DNA of 64,000 nucleotides from Streptomyces cyaneofuscatus (lineage in GTDB: Bacteria > Actinomycetota > Actinomycetes > Streptomycetales > Streptomycetaceae), in contig NZ_JOEM01000005.1 in NCBI RefSeq assembly GCF_000718135.1, forward strand, positions 434,001-498,000. Reading direction: 5' to 3'. Shown piece by piece: positions 15,908 through 24,340 of the stretch. Both the position numbers and the translations under genes were made by a program. The first letter of the stretch is position 1, and each line of letters begins with the position of its first letter. The notes beneath the pieces were generated by a model. The model made no database searches. It saw only the letters and a list, made by a program, of their open reading frames with translations, and was not told where the DNA came from.

Positions 15908-16402
15908 CTACACCACCTGGTGCAGCCAGCGGACCGGGGCTCCCTCGCCCGCGTGGCGGAAGGACTCCAGCTCGTCGTCCCACGGCTTGCCCAGGAGGGA
16001 GGCGATCTCCACCTCCAGGTCGCTCTCGCCGCGCGTCGAGCGGGCCAGGGCCGCACGCAGGCGGTCCTCGGGGATCAGGATGTCACCGTGCATGCCGGTG
16101 ACGGCGTGGAAGATACCGAGGCTGGGGGTGGAGCTGTAGCGCTCGCCCTCAGCCGTAGGGCACGGCTCGGCGGTCACCTCGAAGCGCAGCAGGTCCCAGC
16201 CGCGCAGGGCGGAGGCAAGCTGCGACGCGGTGCCGGCCCGGCCCTTCCAGGAGAATTCGGACCGCCAGGTGCCGGGCGCGGCCGGCTGTCTGATCCAGTC
16301 CAGCTGGACCCGCACACCGAGGACGCCCGCCACTGCCCATTCGACATGTGGGCACAGCGCGCGCGGTGCGGAGTGAACGTACAGGACTCCACGTGTCGTC
16401 AC
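15908..16402 (-). CDS. DUF3145 domain protein
   Basis: 164 residues matching the actinobacterial DUF3145 family in sequence style (TRGVLYVHSAPRALCPHVEW at the start, LVEVEIA-like core SDLEVEIASLLGKPWDDELE, and a final VRWLHQVV). Function unknown. In Streptomyces it is found next to fabF on the opposite strand, as here, which hints at a link to lipid metabolism or simply conserved synteny. No signal peptide or membrane segment. The start ATG has a GGAGGTTCC sequence upstream on its strand. Confidence 0.85.
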   Translation of the reverse strand: MTTRGVLYVHSAPRALCPHVEWAVAGVLGVRVQLDWIRQPAAPGTWRSEFSWKGRAGTASQLASALRGWDLLRFEVTAEPCPTAEGERYSSTPSLGIFHAVTGMHGDILIPEDRLRAALARSTRGESDLEVEIASLLGKPWDDELESFRHAGEGAPVRWLHQVV

Positions 16403-16775
16403 CGGAACCTCCCGTGTGGGACGAGGTACGCCTTCCCCAGCGGCCTCGCGCCCGCACCGCCTCTTTTCGGCCGGATCCCGAGGTTGTCATCAGTAAACAG
16501 CATCGGGAGTTAATCTCCTGAAAAGGGACAGTGTGTGACGTGACGTAATGTACCGGAGCCACCCGCCGTGACGAGGCCGGGAGCGGTGCCACTGGTTCGA
16601 CGGGGAAAAGCTACCGTGCGCCGGGGCCGTCCGTGTGACGTACCGTCGGTCCGGGGCCCCTGATTCGCCGGCTTTCACCCGGCAGGGCGCGCACGCCCGC
16701 GACCTGGGGGATCGCGGGCTTGCCGGGGGCATGACCAGAGGCATAAACCAGGGGTTGACCGGAGGGGAACGGCGA
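16403..16775. promoter_or_regulatory. 373-base divergent intergenic region
   Basis: No gene is seen. The part nearest DUF3145 is AT-richer (16490-16520) and holds GGAG and CTCC arms around TTAAT (16507-16519) that could be an operator. Further on, GTGTGACG occurs twice (from about 16532 and again near 16633), the first followed by another TGACG and both leading toward GTACCG. These repeats are candidate protein sites upstream of the lipoprotein gene. GGAGGGG at 16761 is the ribosome site for ATG 16776. Confidence 0.4.
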
Positions 16776-17708
16776 ATGACGGAGCGTGCGACACGCCCTC
16801 GAATGCGTACCGTCGGGGCCGCGCTGGCGGCGCTCTCGTTCGTCGGTGTGGCGGCGCTGGCCGGATGCAGCGGTGAGGGTTCGGGTGACGGCGTGTCACA
16901 GAACGCGTCCACCACCTCCTCACCCTCCGCGTCGCCGTCCCCCTCCCGCGCCTCCGGCTGGAACCCGAAGCCCGGGTCCGTCGCCGCCGTCGGGGACTCC
17001 ATCACCCGGGGCTTCGACGCCTGCTCGGTGCTGGCGGACTGCCCCGAGGTGTCCTGGGCGACCGGGAGCGACAGCCTGGTGCGGAGTCTCGCCGTCCGGC
17101 TGCTCGGCCCGGCGAAGGCCGTGGACCGCAGCTGGAACCATGCGGTGTCGGGGGCCCGGATGGCCCAGCTGCCGGAGCAGATGGCGCTGGCGGCGAAGGA
17201 GCGGCCGGAGCTGGTCACGGTGATGATGGGCGCGAACGACGCCTGCCGGGACTCGGTGGGGCTGATGACGCCCGTGGCGGACTTCCGGGCGTCGTTCGAG
17301 GCGTCGATGCGGCAGCTGCGGGCCGGGGCGCCCAAGGCGCAGGTGTACGTCTCCAGCGTGCCGGACCTGAAGCGGCTCTGGTCGACCGGGCGGCTGGACG
17401 AGGGGGCCAAGCGGATCTGGAGCCTCGGGATCTGCCGGTCGATGCTCGCGGAAGCGGATGACCTGGGGCCCGCGGCCGTGGCGCGGCGGGACGCGGTGCA
17501 GGAGCGGGTGGTGGCGTACAACGGGGTGCTGCGGGACGTCTGCGCGAAGGACCGGCACTGCCGGTACGACGGCGGGGCGGTCTTCGGCTTCCGCTTCACC
17601 GGGGCGCAGCTGAGCCCGTGGGACTGGTTCCACCCCAGCCGCGATGGCCAGGCCCGGCTGGCGGAGATCGCCTACCGGAACATCACGGCGGCCGAACCTC
17701 CCGCGTAG
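16776..17708 (+). CDS. SGNH/GDSL-family lipoprotein hydrolase
   Basis: 310 residues from ATG 16776, preceded by GGAGGGG. The N-terminus is a lipoprotein signal ending in the lipobox LAGC at about residues 26-29, followed by a Ser/Pro/Thr-rich linker. The catalytic domain has block I VAAVGDSITRGFDA (nucleophile Ser), block III VMMGANDACRDS (Gly and Asn of the oxyanion hole) and the Asp-His pair in WDWFHPSRDG. This is the SGNH esterase/lipase fold, here anchored on the outer membrane surface. Paired Cys residues (for example CSVLADC) suggest disulfides. The substrate, probably acyl or acetyl esters, is unknown. Confidence 0.9.
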   Translation: MTERATRPRMRTVGAALAALSFVGVAALAGCSGEGSGDGVSQNASTTSSPSASPSPSRASGWNPKPGSVAAVGDSITRGFDACSVLADCPEVSWATGSDSLVRSLAVRLLGPAKAVDRSWNHAVSGARMAQLPEQMALAAKERPELVTVMMGANDACRDSVGLMTPVADFRASFEASMRQLRAGAPKAQVYVSSVPDLKRLWSTGRLDEGAKRIWSLGICRSMLAEADDLGPAAVARRDAVQERVVAYNGVLRDVCAKDRHCRYDGGAVFGFRFTGAQLSPWDWFHPSRDGQARLAEIAYRNITAAEPPA

Positions 17709-17837
17709 CCCGGGGCCCCGGGCCGAACCCTCTGGCCGCTCCGGCCTCGCACCCGCCCCTACGGGTGGCGCGAACCCGCTCTCCCCCTTCACCATGGACA
17801 GCGTGATGTGCCGGTCCGCGACCGAGGGTGGTTGATC

Positions 17838-18971
17838 ATGACGACAGTGGAGCGGAGGCCCGGTGCGCCGGCCGCCGAGGACACCGCCCCGCTCGTCTCA
17901 CCGGTCGGCTCGCACAACGAGTGGGACCCGCTGGAGGAGATCATCGTCGGGCGGCTCGACGACGCGACGATCCCTTCCAGCCATCCGGTGGTCTCCTGCA
18001 ACATCCCGCCGTGGGCGGCCCGCATCCAGGGGCTCGCGGCCGGCCGCACGTACCCGCGCCGGCTGATCGAGCCCGCGCAGCAGGAGCTGGACGGGTTCGT
18101 CTCGCTGCTCCACTCGCTCGGCATCACCGTCACCCGTCCGGACGCGGTCGACCACCGGCGGCGGTTCGCGACCCCCGACTGGGCCTCGCGGGGCTTCTGC
18201 AACACCTGTCCGCGCGACAGCATGCTGGTGATCGGCGACGAGATCATCGAGACCCCGATGGCGTGGCCGTGCCGGTACTTCGAGACGCACTCCTACCGCC
18301 GGATCCTCAAGGACTACTTCCGGCGCGGGGCGCGCTGGACCGCCGCTCCGAAGCCGCAGCTGACGGACGAGCTGTTCGAGAAGGATTTCCGCACCCCCGG
18401 GGCCGATGAGCCCATGCGGTACATCCTCACCGAGTTCGAGCCGGTGTTCGATGCGGCCGACTTCGTGCGGGCCGGGCGCGATCTGTTCGTGACGCGCTCC
18501 AACGTCACCAACGGCATGGGCATCGAGTGGCTGCGCCGCCATCTCGGCCCCGGCTACCGCATCCACGAGATCGAGAGCCGCTGCCGGACGCCCATGCACA
18601 TCGACACGACGTTCCTCGTCCTGGCGCCCGGCAAGGCGCTGGTCAACCCCGACTACATCGACGTCGACCGGCTGCCCGCCGTCCTGGACTCCTGGGACAT
18701 CCTCGTCGCCCCCGAGCCGGAGCCCGTCAAGGATCTCGTGCTCCGGACCACCTCGATGTGCGGCAAGTGGCTCAGCATGAACATCCTCATGGTCGACGAG
18801 ACCCGCGTCATCGCGGAACGCCACCACACCGGGATGCTGCGCGCCCTCGAACGGTGGGGCTTCGAGCCCATCCCGTGCGACCTGATGCACTACGCGCCGT
18901 TCGGCGGCTCCTTCCACTGCGCGACGCTCGACGTGCGGCGGCGCGGGACGCTGGAGTCCTACTTCGACTGA
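17838..18971 (+). CDS. Amidinotransferase (glycine/inosamine amidinotransferase family)
   Basis: 377 residues from ATG 17838. Members transfer the amidino group of arginine to an amine. The catalytic Cys is in GGSFHCATLDVRR near the C-terminus, the His/Asp pair in MHIDTTFLVLAPG, and the family motifs HNEWDPLEEIIVGR and GKWLSMNILMVDE are present. The sequence resembles the arginine:glycine and StrB1-like groups about equally to my eye. No streptomycin, cylindrospermopsin or NRPS-type genes lie nearby, so the acceptor is unknown; glycine would give guanidinoacetate. Its last 13 bases overlap the end of the convergent beta-glucosidase gene. Confidence 0.9.
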   Translation: MTTVERRPGAPAAEDTAPLVSPVGSHNEWDPLEEIIVGRLDDATIPSSHPVVSCNIPPWAARIQGLAAGRTYPRRLIEPAQQELDGFVSLLHSLGITVTRPDAVDHRRRFATPDWASRGFCNTCPRDSMLVIGDEIIETPMAWPCRYFETHSYRRILKDYFRRGARWTAAPKPQLTDELFEKDFRTPGADEPMRYILTEFEPVFDAADFVRAGRDLFVTRSNVTNGMGIEWLRRHLGPGYRIHEIESRCRTPMHIDTTFLVLAPGKALVNPDYIDVDRLPAVLDSWDILVAPEPEPVKDLVLRTTSMCGKWLSMNILMVDETRVIAERHHTGMLRALERWGFEPIPCDLMHYAPFGGSFHCATLDVRRRGTLESYFD

Positions 18972-21511
18972 CCGGCGGTGACCTCCACCGTCGTGGTCGC
19001 GCGGACGTCCGTCAGGGAGCGGGCGGCCTGGACCGTGTAGGTGCCGGGGAGCGTCTTCCAGCCGTACGCCTCCTCGTCCCAGACCTGGTACGCGCGCCGC
19101 TCGACCGGGACGGTCACCTCCACGCTCTCGCCGGGGGCGGCGGTGACCCGGGCGAAGCCGGCGAGCCAGCGGGCCGGGCGCGCGGGGGCGGTGGGGGCGG
19201 GCTCCGGAGCCAGGTAGATCTGGACGGTGTCGCTGCCGGGGCGGGGGCCGGTGTTGCGGGCGCGCACGGTGACCGAGTCGGGGGTGGCGGTGACGGTGTC
19301 GTACTCCCAGGTGGTGTAACCGAGTCCGTGGCCGAAGGCGTACGCGGGGGTGGTGCCCGCCTGCTCCCAGGCGCGGTAGCCGATGAAGACGCCTTCGGTG
19401 TAGGGGAGTTCGCCGTTGGTGGGGGTGGTGGCGGAGACCGGGACGTCGGCCAGGGCGACGGGCCAGGTGGTGGGGAGGCGTCCGCCGGGCTCGTACTCCC
19501 CGCGCAGGACGTCGGCGAGCGCGTGGCCCGCCTCCTGGCCGGGGAACCAAGTCAGCAGGACCGCGGCGACCTCGTTCCGCCAGGGCAGCTCCACCGGGGA
19601 GCCGGAGTTGACGACGACGACCGTACGGGGGTTGGCGGCGGCGACCGCGTGCACCAGGGCGTCCTGGTGGCCGGGGAGCCTCAGGTCGGTGCGGTCGAAG
19701 CCCTCGGACTCGACGCGTTCGGTGGTGCCGACGACCACGATCGCGGTGTCCGCCGTACGGGCCGCCTCGACGGCCTCGGCGATCAGTTCGTCCGGGTCGC
19801 GGAGCGGGGCGAGGTGGACGAGCGAGAAGGCGACGCCCTTGAGGGGGTGGCCGGTTCCGGGGCCGGGGCGGTGGTTGAGGGAGACCCCGACGGGGGTGTG
19901 GGCGGCGAGGGGGAGGCGGCCGCGTTCGACCGGCTCGTTGAAGAAGGCGCCGAGCGGGTCGGTGCCGGGGGCGCGGTCCTGGGTGCCCTCGAAGAGGGGG
20001 CGGTCGTCGACGGTGAGGGCGAAGGAGCCGGTGCCCCGGGTGCCGAAGGTGTGCTCGCCGCTCTCGCGCGGGGTGAAGGTGCCGGTGATCTCGACGGTGT
20101 CCAGGGTGTCGTGGGTGACGCCTTCGGGCAGGTCGGCGCCGATCCACTGGATCTGGCCGCTGGGCAGCGGGACGGTGGCGAGGACGGTCCCCTCGGCGTC
20201 GCGGCAGACGGCGGTGAGGTCGAACCCGGCCTCGGCGATGGCCAGTTCGTCGCTGGGGTCGGCGCCGACGGTGTAGCTCAGAGCGCCTTCGGGGAGGGCG
20301 GCGGTCAGCCCGTCCAGCGGGGAGACCACATGGTCGGGGAAGACCAGGGCCGAGCCGCCGCCGAGCACCCGGGCGTCCCGGGCCAGTGCGCCGGAGAGGG
20401 CGACGGTGGTGCCGGGGGCGAGCGGGAGGACGGCGGCCCCGTCGCGTACCTCGTCGCGTACCCCGTCACGAACCTCGTCGCGGGCTTCGTCACGTACCCC
20501 GTCGCGTACCTCGTTGCGTACGAGCACGAAGGAGCGGCGGGCGATCTCGCGGGCCAGCGCCTCTCCGTCCACGGTGGCGGGGAGATCGGCGGGGGCCACA
20601 GCGGGCGGGGCGGACTCCAGGGCGCCGGTGCGGGCGGCGAGCAGCAGGATGTTCCGTACGGCGATGTCGACGATCTTCTCGTCCACCTCACCGGCCCGCA
20701 CGGCGTCGGCCAGCGCCTCGCCGTAGACCGTGCGCGGGCCGGGCATCGCGGCGTCGAGCCCGCCGGTGATGGCGCCGACGGTGGTCCGGGCGGCGAGCCA
20801 GTCGGAGACGATGAAGCCGTCGAAGCCCCATTCGCCGCGCAGCACGGCGTTCTGCAGGTAGCGGTGCTCGGTCATCGTGGAGCCGTTGACCTGGTTGTAG
20901 GCGGCCATGATGCCCCAGGGGTGGGCGTTTCTGACGATCCGCTCGAAGGGGGCGAGGTACAGCTCGCGCAGGGGGCGCGGGGCGACCACGTTGTTCACGG
21001 TGAAGCGGTCGGTCTCGGCGTCGTTGGCCACGAAGTGCTTGACGGTGGTGCCGACGCCGCCGTCCTGGACGCCCCGGACGTAACCGGTGCCGATCTCGCC
21101 GGTGAGGTAAGGGTCCTCGCTGTACGCCTCGAAGTGGCGGCCGCCGAGCGGGGTGCGGTGCAGGTTGACCGTGGGGGCGAGCAGCACGTGGACGCCCTTG
21201 CGGCGGGCCTCCTGGGCGAGCAGCCGTCCGGCGCGGCGGGCCAGCTCCGGGTCCCAGGTGGCGGCGAGAGCGGTGGGCGAGGGCAGGGCGATCGAGGGGT
21301 CGGCGGCGGTCCAGCGGACGCCCCGGACACCGATCGGGCCGTCCGACATCACCAGGGAGCGCAGGCCGATCGCGGGCAGGGCGGGCAGCGACCACAGGTC
21401 CTGACCGGCCAGGAGGCGCGCCTTGTCGTCGAGACCGAGGGCCGCGAGGGCCGTGTCGACGGCCTCCCGGCGGAGCGCCTCGGAGTTGCTGGTGCTGGAC
21501 GCGGCTGCCAC
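18959..21511 (-). CDS. Glycoside hydrolase family 3 beta-glucosidase
   Basis: 850 residues from GTG 21511 with AGGAGG eight bases upstream. It has the GH3 N-terminal barrel with KHFVANDAETDR and nucleophile Asp237 in GFIVSDWLA, the alpha/beta sandwich containing VVVVNSGSPVELPW, an inserted PA14 domain (about 440-560) and a C-terminal fibronectin III-like domain. There is no signal peptide, so it acts on imported oligosaccharides in the cytoplasm. Residues about 331-357 are an unusual (E/G)(V/A)RD repeat encoded by a 12-base tandem array, inserted before AAVLPL. A TetR-type gene is divergent and may control it. Confidence 0.94.
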   Translation of the reverse strand: MAAASSTSNSEALRREAVDTALAALGLDDKARLLAGQDLWSLPALPAIGLRSLVMSDGPIGVRGVRWTAADPSIALPSPTALAATWDPELARRAGRLLAQEARRKGVHVLLAPTVNLHRTPLGGRHFEAYSEDPYLTGEIGTGYVRGVQDGGVGTTVKHFVANDAETDRFTVNNVVAPRPLRELYLAPFERIVRNAHPWGIMAAYNQVNGSTMTEHRYLQNAVLRGEWGFDGFIVSDWLAARTTVGAITGGLDAAMPGPRTVYGEALADAVRAGEVDEKIVDIAVRNILLLAARTGALESAPPAVAPADLPATVDGEALAREIARRSFVLVRNEVRDGVRDEARDEVRDGVRDEVRDGAAVLPLAPGTTVALSGALARDARVLGGGSALVFPDHVVSPLDGLTAALPEGALSYTVGADPSDELAIAEAGFDLTAVCRDAEGTVLATVPLPSGQIQWIGADLPEGVTHDTLDTVEITGTFTPRESGEHTFGTRGTGSFALTVDDRPLFEGTQDRAPGTDPLGAFFNEPVERGRLPLAAHTPVGVSLNHRPGPGTGHPLKGVAFSLVHLAPLRDPDELIAEAVEAARTADTAIVVVGTTERVESEGFDRTDLRLPGHQDALVHAVAAANPRTVVVVNSGSPVELPWRNEVAAVLLTWFPGQEAGHALADVLRGEYEPGGRLPTTWPVALADVPVSATTPTNGELPYTEGVFIGYRAWEQAGTTPAYAFGHGLGYTTWEYDTVTATPDSVTVRARNTGPRPGSDTVQIYLAPEPAPTAPARPARWLAGFARVTAAPGESVEVTVPVERRAYQVWDEEAYGWKTLPGTYTVQAARSLTDVRATTTVEVTAGQSK
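20441..20520. repeat. 12-base tandem repeat inside the GH3 gene
   Basis: Six complete degenerate copies of GTCGCGTACCTC (variants with CCCC ends, CACG or GGGC) plus eight bases of a seventh, read on the plus strand. Each unit is a multiple of three, so the enzyme frame is kept and each adds four residues, mostly charged. Confidence 0.9.
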
Positions 21512-21591
21512 GGCCGTACCTCCTGGTCGAGTCCGGTGGACCGGTGGACCCCTCCATGGTGACGCGCCGACCGGTAGCGCGGTAGGTTTTG

Positions 21592-21610
21592 TTATGCATT
21601 CGTTACATTA
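21592..21610. promoter_or_regulatory. Putative TetR operator between GH3 and tetR genes
   Basis: TTATGCATT-CGTTACATTA is an imperfect 19-base palindrome (matching T-ATG-A and T-CAT-A positions) in an AT-rich patch of the 180-base divergent region. Position and symmetry suit the TetR protein encoded at 21692. No binding data. Confidence 0.4.
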
Positions 21611-21691
21611 CGGGGTGGCGGGTGCGGTGACGACGTACGGTTCGGGTGAGCGGGACCGGCGTGAGGCCGGGCGGCAGGGAAGGGGCCGGCG

Positions 21692-22285
21692 ATGGCACGG
21701 GCCAGGAGCGAGGAGCGGCGGGCCGAGATCATGCGCGCCACCCTCGAAGTGATCGCCGAGCGCGGCTACCGGGGCGCGACGCTGGGGGCGGTGGCCGAGC
21801 GGGTGGGCCTGACCCAGCAGGGGCTGCTGCACTACTTCCCGACGAAGGAGGCGCTGCTGGTGGCGGTGCTGGAGGACCGGGACCGGTGGGACACGGGCGG
21901 GGGCCGGGGCGGTGACGAGGAGGGGGCGTGGCGGCTGGAGCTGCTGGGCTCGCTGGTGGAGTACAACGCGATGCGGCCGGTGATCGTGCAGACCTTCTCG
22001 GCGCTGCTCGGCGAGAGCGTGACGGAGGACCACCCGGCCCGGGAGTTCTTCACCCGCCGCTACACCCAGGTCCGGGCGGGCATGGCCGCCACCCTGCGCG
22101 CCGAGTACGGCGACACGCTGCCGGGCGGGCTGAGCCCGGAGCGGGCGGCGGTGCTGCTGGTGGCGGTGATGGACGGGTTGCAGTACCAGTGGCTGCTGGA
22201 CCCGGAGGCGGTGGACATGCCGGGGGCGTTCGGGGACTTCCTGGGGCTGCTGAAGGGGCCCTCGGACGGGCCGGAGGCCCCGTAG
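21692..22285 (+). CDS. TetR-family regulator
   Basis: 197 residues. An N-terminal TetR helix-turn-helix (RAEIMRATLEVIAERGYRGA, VAERVGLTQQGLLHYFPTKE) is followed by an all-helical ligand domain that I cannot assign to a ligand class. The GLTQQGLLHYF recognition helix places it near regulators of sugar or lipid genes only in a loose sense. It is divergent from the GH3 beta-glucosidase, and a candidate operator sits between them, so control of that enzyme and of itself is the simplest reading. It ends 12 bases before the end of the convergent LysE-type gene. Confidence 0.92.
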   Translation: MARARSEERRAEIMRATLEVIAERGYRGATLGAVAERVGLTQQGLLHYFPTKEALLVAVLEDRDRWDTGGGRGGDEEGAWRLELLGSLVEYNAMRPVIVQTFSALLGESVTEDHPAREFFTRRYTQVRAGMAATLRAEYGDTLPGGLSPERAAVLLVAVMDGLQYQWLLDPEAVDMPGAFGDFLGLLKGPSDGPEAP

Positions 22286-22297
22286 AGCATCAGGGGT

Positions 22298-22906
22298 TCA
22301 GCGCGCCAGGCCCAGGGTGACGCCGAGGCCGACCAGGACCGAGCCGATGGACCGGTTCAGCGCCTTCTGGCGGCGCAGCATCGCGCCGCGCAGCCGGGAG
22401 TGCGAGAAGAAGAGCGCGACCAGCGCGAACCAGCCGAGGTGCGCCGCCGACATGAAGAGTCCGTAGCCCGCCTGCTGCCAGAGGGCGGTCTCCGGGCCGA
22501 CGACCTGGGTGAAGGTCGCGACGACGAACAGGGTCGTCTTCGGGTTGAGCGCGTTGGTCAGGAAGCCGCTGCGCAGCGCCCCGAAGCGGGTGAGCCCGGG
22601 CCGGTCGGTGAGGTCGACGTCAAGGTCGGCGCGGGCCAGGAAGGTGCGTACGCCGATGTAGATCAGGTAGGCCGCACCGGCGAGCTTCACCGCGGTGAAC
22701 AGGGCGGTGGAGGAGGCGATGAGCAGCCCGACGCCGAGCATCGTGTACGTGACGTGGACCAGGACGCCCGCCGCGACCCCGGCCGCCGCGAGGACCCCGG
22801 TGGTGCGCCCGTACAGATAGCTGTTGCGGACGACCATGGCGAAGTCGGCGCCCGGGCTGATGACGGCGAGAACGGTGATGGCGGCGACGGCCAGCAGCTC
22901 GGTCAT
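22298..22906 (-). CDS. LysE/RhtB-family amino acid exporter
   Basis: 202 residues from ATG 22906. Six hydrophobic segments and the family signatures SPGADFAMVVRNSYLYGR (N-terminal) and GFLTNALNPKTTLFVVATF (central, with the NPK motif) identify a LysE/RhtB translocator, exporting amino acids or similar metabolites by proton exchange. ATGA overlap with the upstream EI24-type gene makes the two one operon. Substrate unknown. The ATG at 22906 is favoured over the in-frame start nine bases earlier because of the overlap and a GGAG site. Confidence 0.93.
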   Translation of the reverse strand: MTELLAVAAITVLAVISPGADFAMVVRNSYLYGRTTGVLAAAGVAAGVLVHVTYTMLGVGLLIASSTALFTAVKLAGAAYLIYIGVRTFLARADLDVDLTDRPGLTRFGALRSGFLTNALNPKTTLFVVATFTQVVGPETALWQQAGYGLFMSAAHLGWFALVALFFSHSRLRGAMLRRQKALNRSIGSVLVGLGVTLGLAR

Positions 22907-23682
22907 ACGGCCCACTCCTTCGGGGCGGTCGTGTCACCGCTGCCGGCCGGGTCGACCAGCTCGCGGGCCAGGAGGGTGGCCCCGGCGACCGCTCCCGGCA
23001 TCAGGAACACCGCGACGAACGGGACCAGGAACGAGAGGGCGAGCGGGACGCCGAAGCCGAGCACCAGCAGCCGGCGGGTGCGCAGCAGGCCCAGCCGCTT
23101 CTTCAGGTGCAGCCCCCGGCGTTGGAGGGCCACGCCGGTCAGCTCCTGGGTCAGGAAGTAGCCGGAGACGCAGAGGCCGAGCGCGGGCACGACGGTCTGG
23201 CCGACGACCGGGATGAAGCCGCAGGCGAAGAGGACGATCCCGAAGAGGGCGACGCGCAGCAGGATGCGTACGGAGTCCCGGGCGGAGATCCACAGTTCGC
23301 GCCAGAGCGGCAGCCCGGACTCGTGGACCTCGCCGCCCTCGCTGCGCTCGACCTCCTCGGAGAGCGACTCGTAGAACGGCTGGCCGACCAGGAGCGTGAC
23401 CGCGGTGAAGGTGATGACGGCGAGGAAGAGGCCGAAGACGAAGACCAGCGCGGTCAGCGTGGTGCGGAGCAGGCCGAGCCAGGGTGAGGACCAGTCGTCG
23501 GCGAACGGGGTGGCCCAGGCGACGAAGTCGTCGGCGCCGTAACCGAGTCCGACCAGGGCGCCGGCGTACACGACGAGGGTGATGAGTCCGGGCAGCAGCC
23601 CGAAGCCGAACCACCGGCCGTGCCCGAGGACCCAGCGCTGGCCCTTCATCAAGTAGCCGAAGCCTGCCCCGAGATCGTTCAT
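22903..23682 (-). CDS. EI24/CysZ-like membrane protein
   Basis: 259 residues with a start at ATG 23682. Four to five membrane segments are seen (GFGLLPGLITLVVYAGALVG, ALVFVFGLFLAVITFTAVTL, VALFGIVLFACGFIPVVG, plus a C-terminal pair) with an amphipathic central loop LVGQPFYESLSEEVERSEGG. This pattern matches the EI24 domain (CysZ) family. CysZ of enterobacteria is a sulfate transporter, but actinobacterial members are uncharacterised. Coupled to the LysE-type exporter by ATGA overlap. A strong terminator-like hairpin lies just upstream, belonging to the ohr gene. Confidence 0.85.
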   Translation of the reverse strand: MNDLGAGFGYLMKGQRWVLGHGRWFGFGLLPGLITLVVYAGALVGLGYGADDFVAWATPFADDWSSPWLGLLRTTLTALVFVFGLFLAVITFTAVTLLVGQPFYESLSEEVERSEGGEVHESGLPLWRELWISARDSVRILLRVALFGIVLFACGFIPVVGQTVVPALGLCVSGYFLTQELTGVALQRRGLHLKKRLGLLRTRRLLVLGFGVPLALSFLVPFVAVFLMPGAVAGATLLARELVDPAGSGDTTAPKEWAV

Positions 23683-23724
23683 GGGCGTCAGCGTACTGGC
23701 GTACGGAAGCAGTACGGAAACGGC

Positions 23725-23757
23725 GAGGACCGCACCCCGGAGCGGGGTACGGTCCTC
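23725..23757 (-). terminator. Terminator hairpin downstream of ohr
   Basis: GAGGACCGCACCCCG and CGGGGTACGGTCCTC form a 15-base stem with one mismatch and a GAG loop, 22 bases past the Ohr stop codon on the minus strand and before the EI24 gene start. Confidence 0.85.
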
Positions 23758-23779
23758 ACGCGCGAAGGCTGCTGCCGGG

Positions 23780-24208
23780 TCAGGCGACCGAGAGCTCGAC
23801 CTTGATGTTGCCGCGGGTCGCGTTCGAGTACGGGCAGACCTGGTGGGCCTTCTCGATGAGCGACTGGGCGGTGGCGGCGTCGACGTTGGGGATGGTCGCG
23901 CTGATGGCGACCTCCAGGCCGAAGCCGCCGGCCTCGGTCTTGCCGATGGACACCGAGGCGGTGACCGTCGAGCCGGAGATGTCGGCCTTCTCCTGGCGGG
24001 CGACGACGCCCAGCGCGCCCTGGAAGCAGGCGCTGTAGCCCGCCGCGAAGAGCTGCTCCGGGTTGGTGCCCGCGCCGCTGCCGCCGAGCGCCTTCGGCGG
24101 GTTGACGACCACGTCGAGCTGGCCGTCGTCCGAGGAGACGCGGCCGTCACGGCCGTTCTCGGCGGTGGCGACAGCGGTGTAGGCGACGTCGATCTTCTGG
24201 ATGGTCAT
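23780..24208 (-). CDS. ohr: Organic hydroperoxide resistance protein (Ohr, OsmC family)
   Basis: 142 residues. Ohr reduces organic hydroperoxides using a reactive Cys pair, with lipoylated protein as electron donor. Both catalytic cysteines are in the family contexts: LFAAGYSACFQGAL and AHQVCPYSNATRGN. The conserved Arg/Glu region (TNPEQLFA) is also there. Starts at ATG 24208 with AGGAGG about 11 bases before it. No OhrR-type MarR gene is directly adjacent; a MarR gene occurs 1.3 kb away, beyond the enone-reductase-like gene. Confidence 0.95.
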   Translation of the reverse strand: MTIQKIDVAYTAVATAENGRDGRVSSDDGQLDVVVNPPKALGGSGAGTNPEQLFAAGYSACFQGALGVVARQEKADISGSTVTASVSIGKTEAGGFGLEVAISATIPNVDAATAQSLIEKAHQVCPYSNATRGNIKVELSVA

Positions 24209-24340
24209 GATGTGAGGATTCCTCCTGTTGGTGCGCCGCGACTCGCGCCCACGATCGCGACGGCCTGGCATGAGCCTAACGCGTGACCGGAACGGGCCGG
24301 GGGCGGGTCGGGGGCGGACCCGGGCCGGGCCCGGGGCGGG

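Noticed and set aside
18527..21562. 1011-codon open frame on the plus strand across the beta-glucosidase
   Set aside because: It is the complement of the GH3 gene; composition is Gly/Arg/Val-rich with no motif, while the minus strand has complete GH3 motifs and a good ribosome site.
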